This document shows, one piece after another, positions 46,182 to 54,899 of a DNA stretch of 64,000 nt. The number at the start of each line of letters is the position of its first letter. Position 1 is the first letter of the stretch. Source of the stretch: Planctomycetaceae bacterium (GTDB taxonomy: Bacteria; Planctomycetota; Planctomycetia; Pirellulales; UBA1268); NCBI GenBank assembly GCA_011523305.1, contig WTHB01000147.1, forward strand, positions 1 to 64,000, written 5' to 3'. The translations under genes and the position numbers were made by a program. The notes under the pieces are model-generated. The model had not been told where the DNA came from. It was given only the letters and a program-made list of their open reading frames with translations, and did not search any database.

Positions 46182-46347
46182 AGCCCCACGCAGCTCTTGA
46201 ACCCCTTGCCCGGCATTCCGCTGGGCCGGTTGTGACGGCTGCACCGCCTTCACCCCACAGCAGGATCGACCACTTGGCATTTGCCCATCGGCCGACGTGG
46301 TCAATAGTTGGGATGTGCCGGCCCTCCTCGCACCCCTCTCGATTCCC

Positions 46348-46626
46348 ATGCGCACGCTTTTCTGCCTCGCCCTGCTTGCGGCTTCGGCCGTGGGCACCAC
46401 CGTTTTGGCTGCGAACAATCCTGGCGTCATCGCTTCCGGTGATGAGCGAGCCCGCCTTCAAAGTACACCAATTGAACAGCGGCCCTACCGCCCCCTGCAC
46501 TTTTACGGCAACGCCGTACGAAGGCGGCACTACCGCTCCACAGGGCGGCCAAGTCGTTCATCATCGCAGCAGATCCGAACAACCCGTCAATCAAGCTCAA
46601 CCCGGGTCACGCGAGCAAGGCCGTGA
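46348..46626 (+). CDS. Small secreted protein of unknown function
   Basis: 92 residues from the ATG at 46348. MRTLFCLALLAASAVGTTVLAAN is a good signal peptide, followed by a basic tail rich in Arg, Ser and Tyr (GNAVRRRHYRSTGRPSRSSS). No domain recognised. It overlaps the SprT-like gene by 40 bp in convergent orientation, which lowers confidence. Small secreted proteins of this kind are common in planctomycetes. Confidence 0.5.
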   Translation: MRTLFCLALLAASAVGTTVLAANNPGVIASGDERARLQSTPIEQRPYRPLHFYGNAVRRRHYRSTGRPSRSSSQQIRTTRQSSSTRVTRARP

Positions 46627-47267
46627 ACACGGTACTCAACTCCAGTCGTTGATTCGATACAGCGATAGCGGCTCCGGAGCCGATTGCCTAGCAAGAAACG
46701 TCGTCCACTCTCCGTTTCGAAGAGTGACCCAGGGCATAGTTCTTCCACTCGGCAAAAGCCCCCCCCACCTGCGTCATACCGTGACAGCACCAGTAACAGT
46801 TGCCGATCGCTGCAGGTCGCTGCCCGAGGCCTCAGCGCGGCCCGGTTCAGCGCAGCAACCACATCCTCAGGCAGCAGGCTCTTCTCAATGACTGGTTGCA
46901 AGAGAGAGGCAAACTGCTGCTGCCACTCCCGGCCATGAGGCCGGAGCCGGCGGTGGCGACCGGCGTGCTCAACATGGGTGGTCAGATGGGCAATCTCATG
47001 CAACAGGGTCACGCAGAAAGCCTGCGGGTTGAGGTCGTCATTGAGGGTGATCCGATGCCAGGGAACGGCAGGTGTGGGGGGACGGTAATCGCCCAACTTG
47101 GTCGCCCGCCGCGGCACGATCCGCACCTCGGCTGGATACTGTTGGCAAAGCTCATTGACATAGTTGCTCACCCCCTCAGGGAGACGAGCCATCACCCCAG
47201 CTAGATCGGTGGCCACTGGTGACCTTTGGGAAGACTGCATCCTGGTCAGTGCACTTAGAATGCTCAT
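46587..47267 (-). CDS. SprT-like zinc metalloprotease-domain protein
   Basis: 226 residues from the ATG at 47267. LLHEIAHLTTHVEH holds HExxH, and RPHGREWQQQF provides the third His of the SprT-like zinc site. The N-terminal part (LPEGVSNYVNELCQQYPAEVRIVP) is characteristic. SprT-like proteins of this family relate to Spartan-type peptidases acting on proteins bound to DNA, but the bacterial role is unsettled. A Cys-containing C-terminus may bind additional zinc. Overlaps the small secreted gene convergently. Confidence 0.82.
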   Translation of the reverse strand: MSILSALTRMQSSQRSPVATDLAGVMARLPEGVSNYVNELCQQYPAEVRIVPRRATKLGDYRPPTPAVPWHRITLNDDLNPQAFCVTLLHEIAHLTTHVEHAGRHRRLRPHGREWQQQFASLLQPVIEKSLLPEDVVAALNRAALRPRAATCSDRQLLLVLSRYDAGGGGFCRVEELCPGSLFETESGRRFLLGNRLRSRYRCIESTTGVEYRVHGLARVTRVELD

Positions 47268-47409
47268 AACGATGAGGCCACCATGCTTCGCATCAGGCAC
47301 GCTTAGACAGACATAGCAAACTGATATCTGGCGGGATGCCCTCTCTCTAGAGCACGCCGCGTCGCCAATCACACAGGACTGGCGGGGCGTTTGGCCTGCT
47401 CACTTCCTG

Positions 47410-47784
47410 TCAAACATTCGCCTTGGCTGGGCCGGCTGCTGCAGCCTGCGCCTGCCACGGCAATCGTCCTTCGACCTCCATCTGCAGGGCCAGGCTGAGA
47501 AAGGTCCGGATGATCACGATGAGACCCAGCACCAGCACACTCTCAAGCGTTGGCGTCACGGCGACCGTTCGAATGATGTCGGCGGCCACCAGAAACTCCA
47601 AGCCAAGCAGAATGCCCCGCCCCAGATCCTGCCGGAATTGCCGGTATCGGCCCAGCGGTGAGGCTGGCCGCAACAGCACCCGCCAGACCGCCGCAATGAT
47701 ACCCAGCACCACCACGAGCACCCCACCGGCATCAATCGCCAGCCCAACTTGCTCGACCGCTGCTCGAAACGAATCAATGCTCAT
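47410..47784 (-). CDS. DUF1622 membrane protein
   Basis: 124 residues with three hydrophobic segments (AIDAGGVLVVVLGIIAAVWRV, GLEFLVAADIIRTVAV, VLVLGLIVIIRTFLSLAL). The layout matches DUF1622, a small family with an Arg-rich loop (RYRQFRQDLG), of unknown function. ATG at 47784 preferred; a GTG twelve bases upstream is possible. It lies directly after the ion-channel gene on the same strand. Confidence 0.85.
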   Translation of the reverse strand: MSIDSFRAAVEQVGLAIDAGGVLVVVLGIIAAVWRVLLRPASPLGRYRQFRQDLGRGILLGLEFLVAADIIRTVAVTPTLESVLVLGLIVIIRTFLSLALQMEVEGRLPWQAQAAAAGPAKANV

Positions 47785-47846
47785 GCTCTCTCCCACTGAA
47801 GTTTCGGAACAGGTCTCGAATGACGGCTCACCAGGTCCTTCATCTC

Positions 47847-48578
47847 TCAGCCACCCCGATCCTCTGACAGGGAAGCAATTCTGGCAATCAGGGTCGCCGG
47901 AAAGAGGAGCCCACAGAGTCCCTCGAGAGAAGCAATTGTCAGCGGAACAGAACCCACCGGCACAAGATCGCTGTAGCCTGCAGTCGTCAGGGTGGCGAAG
48001 GAAAACCAGATGTAATCGACCCAGCGGATTTCCCGTTCCCCTTCAAACTCACTCGGCAGGCCGTACGTGCCAAATTCATGCAAACTGACAAAGGCGTGAA
48101 TTCCAGCGAAGATAACCCCCAGCATGATGAAACTCGCGGCCCCACAATAAATCCGCTGAGTCGCCGGTACATTTGACCGGAACGCCTGCCTGATACAAAT
48201 CGCCACGCAAATCACCTTGACGACCAGGAACATCAAGATCGGCGGAGGACGCACACCTGTCGTGACGGCAAACCCAAACAGAAACCAGCCGCCAGCAATT
48301 GCACTCGTCGCGACTAGAAGAAGGGTTAACCGTTGATACCCCAAAATCCAGACAATGGCGATGGCCAGTGCGAGGCTGAAAAACACATAGTCCGGAGGAG
48401 CTATCACCTGCCCACGGTCAAAAAAAGGCACGGCAGCGATCGACAAAATCTGACTGAGAAAAATCAGCATGCCGTGACGGGCAAGCCTGGCTTTGTGGCC
48501 GTAGACCCGCTCCCCGAAGGAGCCCGCGTCTTGAGATTCATTCTGCTGCGTCAGGGCACGAAAGAACCGAACAATCAT
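47847..48578 (-). CDS. Two-pore-helix potassium-type ion channel
   Basis: 243 residues, about six hydrophobic segments; the last two frame the pore helix WFSFATLTTAGYSDLVP. The selectivity filter reads TAGYSD rather than TxGYGD, so the last Gly is Ser; permeation may be altered or less K+-selective. It resembles short membrane proteins with an Ion_trans_2 pore and extra upstream helices. A strong ribosome-binding site (AGAGG) precedes the ATG at 48578. Followed by the DUF1622 gene 63 bp downstream. Confidence 0.82.
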   Translation of the reverse strand: MIVRFFRALTQQNESQDAGSFGERVYGHKARLARHGMLIFLSQILSIAAVPFFDRGQVIAPPDYVFFSLALAIAIVWILGYQRLTLLLVATSAIAGGWFLFGFAVTTGVRPPPILMFLVVKVICVAICIRQAFRSNVPATQRIYCGAASFIMLGVIFAGIHAFVSLHEFGTYGLPSEFEGEREIRWVDYIWFSFATLTTAGYSDLVPVGSVPLTIASLEGLCGLLFPATLIARIASLSEDRGG

Positions 48579-48734
48579 CTGACTTTACCTCTCTGACCAC
48601 CAGGTGACGACCCGCAGGCCACTTCGGTGCAAATCAATCTTCACCTGGTGTGAATCAAGTCAGTATTCTGCCACGGCTCCCGCTCCTCTGGGGAGGGGAA
48701 AACTCTCCGCACCTACCCTGCCTTAGAAAACCCA

Positions 48735-49643
48735 ATGGCCACCAGCCTCCTGCTCCTCCTTGACGACATCGCTAGCGTCCTTGACGACGTTTCGGTGATG
48801 ACGAAGGTCGCTGCCAAAAAGACTGCGGGTGTTCTCGGGGATGACCTGGCCCTCAATGCCAAGCAGGTCACCGGCCTGACCGCTGACCGAGAACTGCCGG
48901 TGGTCTGGCGGGTGGCCATGGGGTCGCTGTTAAACAAGGTCCTGCTTGTTCCAACAGCTCTCCTCCTCAGCTGGATTTTGCCAGCCGCGATCACCCCCCT
49001 GCTGATGGCTGGCGGGCTCTACCTCTGCTACGAGGGTGCGGAAAAGGTTATCCACACATTCCTGCACCGCTCCCCCGCCAACCAGCATCCCCCGGCACGC
49101 GCAATCGAACCAGACTCGGTCTTACACGATCCCAGCACCCTTGAACGGGCACGTGTTCATGGGGCAATTCGGACTGACTTCATCCTATCGGCTGAAATTA
49201 TCGTGATCACCCTTGGAATTGTGGCTGCGCAATCTTTTGCTGTGCAACTTGGTGTTCTTGTGATGATTTCTTTACTCATGACGATTGGCGTTTATGGACT
49301 CGTCGCCGGTATCGTGAAACTTGACGACCTCGGGATCTGGCTGCTTCGGCAATCGGCGGTCGCGAGTCAGACCATCGGCCGGGGCATCGTGACAGCAGCC
49401 CCTTGGCTGATGCGATTCCTCACTGTCGCGGGCACAACTGCCATGTTTCTCGTTGGGGGAAGCATTGTGCTACACGGAATTCCGGCCGCACATCACGCCG
49501 CAGAGAACCTAGTACACCATGGCCCGGCAGGCCTCGCGCCCCTTGCCCAGATGGTTCTCAATGGGCTCGTTGGACTGCTTACGGGCGGTCTACTGCTGGC
49601 CGTGACACAGGCTGGACGTGCCGCCTTCGGGCGACACGCCTAG
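48735..49643 (+). CDS. DUF808 (YedI family) membrane protein
   Basis: 302 residues with seven or so hydrophobic segments. MATSLLLLLDDIASVLDDVSVMTKVAAKKTAGVLGDD is diagnostic of DUF808, homologous to Escherichia coli YedI, whose function is not established. GLYLCYEGAEKVIHTFLH is the next conserved block. ATG at 48735. Divergent from the ion-channel gene, convergent with the low-complexity secreted gene. Confidence 0.9.
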   Translation: MATSLLLLLDDIASVLDDVSVMTKVAAKKTAGVLGDDLALNAKQVTGLTADRELPVVWRVAMGSLLNKVLLVPTALLLSWILPAAITPLLMAGGLYLCYEGAEKVIHTFLHRSPANQHPPARAIEPDSVLHDPSTLERARVHGAIRTDFILSAEIIVITLGIVAAQSFAVQLGVLVMISLLMTIGVYGLVAGIVKLDDLGIWLLRQSAVASQTIGRGIVTAAPWLMRFLTVAGTTAMFLVGGSIVLHGIPAAHHAAENLVHHGPAGLAPLAQMVLNGLVGLLTGGLLLAVTQAGRAAFGRHA

Positions 49644-49664
49644 CCCACGAACACGCCAGATCTA

Positions 49665-51095
49665 TCACGATCCAGCGTTCGGATTGTCGACCCGAACGAG
49701 CAGATACGTCTTGGTCCCCTGATCAGCGAAGTGAACCAACACCTGCGTCTCGTTCATGGTCAGATTCTGAATGCCGGTTTCGACAATTGGTGAAGTTCTG
49801 CCGCTAAAAGTCCAGGCGGCACGCTGTGAATCCTGATCAACCATCCCCTCAACGCCGGCCGTCTCGCCCGTCTTTTTGTTCTGGTATGTCCCCGCAATTA
49901 CGCCATCATTGCGGATCGCCAACTGCAGGAACATCGTCGGCGTAGCGGCTCCCTCACCTTCCTGAGCGACTGCAAAGACACCAAGCGGCAGCCAGTCATC
50001 ACTGGCTGCATCGGATGCTTCTGCATTGTCGTCCGGCACGCTCAACGCCAGGTCTTCCGCCTGCTGGGCATACTCCTCAACCGGAACAGCCTCTCCGTCA
50101 GCCATGACCGACGAACCGTCGTAGTAACTGCCACCGCCAGTGCCATAGTCGTAGTAGCGGCCTTCGCCCCAGTTCCACGGCATCAGCCGAGAGACCGTGC
50201 TAAACCCAACCCAGCTCCAGAAAATCGGGTTCTTATCAAAGTAGTAGTGGCCCGTTTGCAGGCCAGACCAAAAGTCTTGGTGCAGATCGTTGTTGTACGC
50301 GGAATTGAGCTGCGAACGAATGCTGTCAGCCTGGGCGCCCAGGGTCTGCTGACGCGTCGTCCGGCGGTCCGATCGACCCGCCGCCAGATCGGTCCGAACA
50401 TCGCCCCGGTTCTCCACGCGGACAGCCTGCCGATCCCCCCGAGAGGAAACCCGCTGCTGTCGGTTCTCTGAGGCAAACTGCCGATTGTCCCCTCGGCTTC
50501 CTCGGGCGTCGGTTCGCACGTCGGTTCGATTCGAAATTGCATCGGACCGGGCTCCTGCCACATTTTTAGGGGCGGTCGATGCTGCTGCCGCAGCACCTCC
50601 ACTCTTGTTGAGAAAATCTGACACCGCCGTTCCTGATGCGGTCTTTCCAGTTTCAATTCTGCCAGCCGCTTTTCCTGTGGCAGCGCCACCGCCAGAGGCT
50701 TTCAAAAAGTCCTGCACCTGCCCTTGCGTCGGCCGTGCGGCTGCTCGGGTACCGCCGCTCCCAGCAACCTTTCCCGCCCCGGCATTCACCTTCCCAGCAG
50801 CCGCACCTGAAAGATTCTGACCAGCCTTCCCCGAGAGATTCTTTCCGGCATTTCCGCCAGGACTTGGTCGTGAGGCAGCCGAGGGCTTCGCCGCAGGCGC
50901 GGGCCGACTCGGAGCCGGACGACTTGGCGCACTCGGTCGGGCACCACCGCCGGATGGCCGCCCCCCACCACCACTAGGCCGACCACCACCGCCCGGGCGG
51001 GCAAAACTTGTGGCTGGCAGGCAGAGGGCTCCAGCAGCCGCCAGGACACCAACGACACACCAACGCACCAGCATCTGCTTCGGGCGAGTATTCAT
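49665..51095 (-). CDS. Low-complexity secreted protein (planctomycete mu-protocadherin-like)
   Basis: 476 residues. Signal peptide (WCVVGVLAAAGALCLPATSFA), then a Gly/Pro/Ser/Arg-rich stretch with GGGGRPSGGG repeats, an Ala/Gly/Lys-rich part with two DFL repeats (VQDFLKASGG and VSDFLNKSGG), a basic RNG-type central region, and a C-terminal beta-rich domain (LQLAIRNDGVIAGTYQNKKTG, WTFSGRTSPIV). Similar proteins in planctomycetes are labelled mu-protocadherin-related; function unknown, extracellular or wall associated. It starts 21 bp after the HAD gene ends and is presumably co-transcribed with the sulfatase and HAD genes. Confidence 0.8.
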   Translation of the reverse strand: MNTRPKQMLVRWCVVGVLAAAGALCLPATSFARPGGGGRPSGGGGRPSGGGARPSAPSRPAPSRPAPAAKPSAASRPSPGGNAGKNLSGKAGQNLSGAAAGKVNAGAGKVAGSGGTRAAARPTQGQVQDFLKASGGGAATGKAAGRIETGKTASGTAVSDFLNKSGGAAAAASTAPKNVAGARSDAISNRTDVRTDARGSRGDNRQFASENRQQRVSSRGDRQAVRVENRGDVRTDLAAGRSDRRTTRQQTLGAQADSIRSQLNSAYNNDLHQDFWSGLQTGHYYFDKNPIFWSWVGFSTVSRLMPWNWGEGRYYDYGTGGGSYYDGSSVMADGEAVPVEEYAQQAEDLALSVPDDNAEASDAASDDWLPLGVFAVAQEGEGAATPTMFLQLAIRNDGVIAGTYQNKKTGETAGVEGMVDQDSQRAAWTFSGRTSPIVETGIQNLTMNETQVLVHFADQGTKTYLLVRVDNPNAGS

Positions 51096-51116
51096 GGGTT
51101 TCTCTCTTTTTAAAAT

Positions 51117-52163
51117 TCAGGGTTGTGGGCCAAAAAATGTTTTCCAATCGTCCTGCATATCAACAACCGTCCAGCCATGCTCAGAAGCTGCCTCAAGGGC
51201 GGAGACTAACCTCCCACTCACCAGCGGCTGTTTATCATAGTCATATTCTCGGGTCTCATCCGTATGGCGAACCAAGACGCCGAGTGATCGGTAGTGATTA
51301 CCAATTGTCGTGTATTCCATCATCGACTGATCACCGTCGGAGTTTCCGAAACAGGCAATCGGCCGCCGACCAAGTTGCTGATAGATCCGCACCGACTTTC
51401 CAACCTTATCGTTGACGAAGAATCCGCTTGGCTTCTTGAAGAACTCCGGCCTGCCGTCTCTGATCTCAAAAGCGACGTCTGCACTTGACCCAAGCACCCA
51501 CTCCGGCTCAACACCATACACCCGCTCAGCAAACTGCCTCATGAAGTCGACGCCCCCGCCTGACACGATGGCAACCTTAAATTGCTTCTCTCGCAGCAGC
51601 GCAAGCACCTCCTGCATGGGACGGTAGGTCAATTGTTCGTATGGCACACCGAACCGCGGGTGCCGGGCCTTGGCAAGCCAGGCTTCCACGCGGCGAGCGA
51701 ACTCGTCGCTGGTCATCCCCGCATGGGTAAGCGTAAGAACTTTCACCAAACCGGCGTGTTGCTCGCCTGCAACGAGCCGTTTCAGGTCTCCCTCAATTGC
51801 TGCCTGCACCAGCGGTTCGGCGGCCAAATCGGGATCTTCAGCGGCAAGTCGCCGAACTTCGTCCAACGTAAACGCCAACTCAAACGGCAGTGGACATTCC
51901 GGCCAGAGGGTACCGTCGTTGTCAAAAACAGCGAGCCGCTCTTGGACAGGCACGAAGGTTTCGCTTCCCTCCTGGGTCACAGCAGACACAAACGAGAGGA
52001 TCGCCTCTTTCGAGGCTCCGTCATGCCATGACGCAAGTGGCTCCCCTGCCTGGAGCAGCGGCATACCGGCCGCAAGAACACACACCAGCCCACAGGCAAG
52101 ACGGCAACTGCGCTGCGAACGAACAGCTCTGCAAAATAACCGCACCCAGCCTCTCCCCAACAT
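51117..52163 (-). CDS. Secreted HAD-superfamily phosphatase
   Basis: 348 residues from the ATG at 52163. Signal segment SCRLACGLVCVLAAGMPLLQA. HAD motifs are FDNDGTLW (I, with nucleophile and acid Asp), VSGGG (II) and the later KVGKSVRIYQQLGRRPIACFGNSDGDQSMM (III/IV, with Lys and the Asp pair). It is probably a phosphatase acting outside the cytoplasm. The upstream open frame extends into the sulfatase gene and is not used. It begins 1 bp after the sulfatase stop, so translation is tightly coupled. Confidence 0.87.
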   Translation of the reverse strand: MLGRGWVRLFCRAVRSQRSCRLACGLVCVLAAGMPLLQAGEPLASWHDGASKEAILSFVSAVTQEGSETFVPVQERLAVFDNDGTLWPECPLPFELAFTLDEVRRLAAEDPDLAAEPLVQAAIEGDLKRLVAGEQHAGLVKVLTLTHAGMTSDEFARRVEAWLAKARHPRFGVPYEQLTYRPMQEVLALLREKQFKVAIVSGGGVDFMRQFAERVYGVEPEWVLGSSADVAFEIRDGRPEFFKKPSGFFVNDKVGKSVRIYQQLGRRPIACFGNSDGDQSMMEYTTIGNHYRSLGVLVRHTDETREYDYDKQPLVSGRLVSALEAASEHGWTVVDMQDDWKTFFGPQP

Positions 52164-52164
52164 C

Positions 52165-54663
52165 CTACTGTCTCCCAAACATCGCCCGCACTGCGTCCTC
52201 TGGCCGGACCAGCCGGCCCTTGCCCGCGTCACCCTCGGCGATTGAGAGTTGCACACCCTTGATTTCGCCATTGAAGTGATTGCCAACCGGTCCATAGTCA
52301 GGCGACACCGGAGCACCTGAGTCTTCTCCAACGTCCAGGCCATCGTCAGCTGAATAGATGTTTGAGAGCGTCGCCTTCAACTCCCCCTGGCCGACAGGGT
52401 TCGCGTCGACGCTGAGCGTCACCGTTCCACCCTTGCCAAGACCATCACCCGCATATGCAAAATCCATCTGTACTTGATGTTCTCCGGGTGCAAGTTTTTC
52501 AGCCGAGGTCACAAAGGTGTTGCCAAACCCGCCGTAGTTGTAGCAATACTTCAGGTTGCCCTCATGCATGTAGAGCGACCAGCCACCAATGTTGGCACCC
52601 TGGCAGATGATGACGCCCTCTCCCCCCTGCTCAGGCACAACAATATTTGCCGTCACCGAGTGCGACTTGTTCTTGATACTCAGCACACAGTTTTCAAGCA
52701 GCCGCCCCATCCCCGGAAACAGCAATTGCGTTGTCCCCTGCACCAAGACTGGACGGCCTGCCGTGTCAGGATTCAGCTTTTCAAACACTCGGTCATCAAG
52801 CGGCAACACCTTGTAGCGGGCCGCCTCGATGAGGAACAACTGCTGAAGTTCGTGAAGCTTCTCCGGCATTTCCACAGCCAGGTTCTCCGCCTGCGTCCAG
52901 TCGGTGTCTGCGTACAACTCCCAAACATCATCCTCAAACGCCGGGAGTTTTTGGGTTGGCGGGGCCCACGGCGTGCGATGCTTCGTGACGGCAGTCCAAC
53001 CATTGTGGTAAATCCCGCGATTACAGATGATCTCAAAATACTGGGTCGCATGACGCTCCTTGGCCCGTGGGTCATCAAACGAATACCGCATGCTGACGCC
53101 TTCGATCGGGTCCTGCTGAACCCCGTTGACGAACCGGGGTTCCGGCAGATTAGCAGCATCGAGCACGGTCGGCGCGACGTCAATGACGTGACAAAACTGC
53201 GACCGGACCTCACCCTTGGCCGAAATGCCCTTGGGCCAATGCACCACGGTTCCGTTACGGGTACCGCCCCAATGCGATGCCACCTGCTTTGTCCATTGAT
53301 AGGGCGTGTTCATGGCACAGGCCCAGCCCACCGCATAGTGATTGTACGAGTCCGGGCCTCCTAAGTCGTCCATCCGCTCCGTCAGATACGCTTGCGTTTC
53401 AAGGTCCTGAATGCCATTGAAATAACTCATCTCGTTGAAACAGCCATTCAGTCCGCCCTCGGCTGACGCGCCATTGTCACCAACGATGTAGTAGATGAGC
53501 GTGTTGTCCAGAATCTGGAGTTTGTCCAGGGTATCGACAATCCGGCCGACGTGATGGTCGGCATGTTCAACGAACCCGGCATAGACCTCCATCTCCCGCG
53601 CCAGCACCGGCTTGAATTGCTCGGGAATGTCCTGCCAGCGGGGCACCTCGTCATTCGCCGCGGTCAGCACGCAGTCTTTGGGCACAACACCCAGTTGCTT
53701 TTGCCTAGCAAAAATCTCCTCCCGAATTGCATCATACCCTTCGTCAAACTTTCCAGCGTACTTGTCAGCCCATTCCTTTGGTGCGTGGTGTGGAGCATGG
53801 GCTGCCCCCGGAGCGAAGTACATGAAAAAGGGTTTGTCGGGTGCCAGTGACTTCTGCTGGCCTATCCACTTGATCGCCTTGGAGGCCATGTCTTCCATGA
53901 AGTGGTAGCCCTGCTCCGGTGTCTTCTTGTTTTCGACCGGCGTGGTGCCCTCGTAGAGCGTGGGGTACCACTGGTTGGCCTCGCCACCAATGAATCCATA
54001 GAAATACTCAAAGCCACCGCCCCCTGTTGGCCAGGCGTCAAAAGGCCCCACGGGGCTGGCCTGCCAGACGGGAACCTCATGGCATTTCCCAAACTGGGAT
54101 GTGCAGTAGCCGTTGAGCTTAAGTGTTAGAGCAAGCGGTGCCATCGAGTTTGGCAACACCGAACTGTAACCAGGAGCACCCGTGGCGAGTTCTGTAATCG
54201 CCGCCATGCCCGCTGAGTGATGATTGCGGCCAGTCAGCAACGCCTGTCGTGTCGGTGAGCACAACGCCGTCGTGTGGAATCGATTGTATTTCAACCCTCC
54301 CTGCGCCAGTCGCTCAAGCGTCGGCGTCTGACATGGCCCACCAAAGGCACTTGTTGCTCCAAAGCCAACGTCGTCAAGGAGCACAATCAGCACATTGGGA
54401 GCATCCGCTGGTGGGCGCACCTGCGGAATTGGTGGAAAGGTCGCGTCGGGGCTTTTCGCATCATAGACAACCAGATCCGGCCGCACGGTATTGGGTAGTG
54501 GCAGCACGGAGCGATCCGGACCATCTGTCTCCGCAGCAGTCACACCAGCAACTACAACCGCGAGCAGGAGCCCCCCAATGGCACTGACCGCCACTGTCCG
54601 CCGTCGCCGCACAACGCTTGCCTGCGCACCCGCTCCATGCCTTCCTGAACTCAGTGAAATCAT
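52165..54663 (-). CDS. Secreted arylsulfatase (type I, S1_4-like)
   Basis: 832 residues from the ATG at 54663. The hydrophobic segment AVSAIGGLLLAVVVAGVTAAET is the signal anchor. The active site is LLDDVGFG with metal-binding Asp, and CSPTR at 135-139 whose Cys is oxidised to formylglycine. Further sulfatase blocks are MYFAPGAAHAPHHAP, YIVGDNGASAEGG and TKQVASHWGGTRNG. The size and C-terminal beta domain (MDFAYAGDGLGKGGTVTLSVD) fit the long arylsulfatases of the S1_4 type. It removes sulfate esters from glycans. No sulfatase-maturing enzyme lies in the window. First gene of the sulfatase-HAD-protocadherin-like unit. Confidence 0.92.
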   Translation of the reverse strand: MISLSSGRHGAGAQASVVRRRRTVAVSAIGGLLLAVVVAGVTAAETDGPDRSVLPLPNTVRPDLVVYDAKSPDATFPPIPQVRPPADAPNVLIVLLDDVGFGATSAFGGPCQTPTLERLAQGGLKYNRFHTTALCSPTRQALLTGRNHHSAGMAAITELATGAPGYSSVLPNSMAPLALTLKLNGYCTSQFGKCHEVPVWQASPVGPFDAWPTGGGGFEYFYGFIGGEANQWYPTLYEGTTPVENKKTPEQGYHFMEDMASKAIKWIGQQKSLAPDKPFFMYFAPGAAHAPHHAPKEWADKYAGKFDEGYDAIREEIFARQKQLGVVPKDCVLTAANDEVPRWQDIPEQFKPVLAREMEVYAGFVEHADHHVGRIVDTLDKLQILDNTLIYYIVGDNGASAEGGLNGCFNEMSYFNGIQDLETQAYLTERMDDLGGPDSYNHYAVGWACAMNTPYQWTKQVASHWGGTRNGTVVHWPKGISAKGEVRSQFCHVIDVAPTVLDAANLPEPRFVNGVQQDPIEGVSMRYSFDDPRAKERHATQYFEIICNRGIYHNGWTAVTKHRTPWAPPTQKLPAFEDDVWELYADTDWTQAENLAVEMPEKLHELQQLFLIEAARYKVLPLDDRVFEKLNPDTAGRPVLVQGTTQLLFPGMGRLLENCVLSIKNKSHSVTANIVVPEQGGEGVIICQGANIGGWSLYMHEGNLKYCYNYGGFGNTFVTSAEKLAPGEHQVQMDFAYAGDGLGKGGTVTLSVDANPVGQGELKATLSNIYSADDGLDVGEDSGAPVSPDYGPVGNHFNGEIKGVQLSIAEGDAGKGRLVRPEDAVRAMFGRQ

Positions 54664-54899
54664 TTTTTTCTCCGCGGTCTCTGCTACCAATTGCCACAAC
54701 CAACACCACCGGAACCGGGCCCGACGCACACATCCGGCCAGCATCACTTGACTTAGGTTTAACACGGCAAGAACGGGCCGCCATGCAAATTGCGCAGGCT
54801 ACCCATGAAAAAATCTCGCGAGGGGCGTGCTTAACCTTGCGACCAGCACGCTGCCCCCCAAGGCGGGGCACCACGACCGACCCTGGCAGACATCTCTTT

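Noticed and set aside
52474-53364. 296-residue plus-strand frame within the 832-residue sulfatase
   Set aside because: Antisense shadow of a gene with full sulfatase motifs; no protein-like features.
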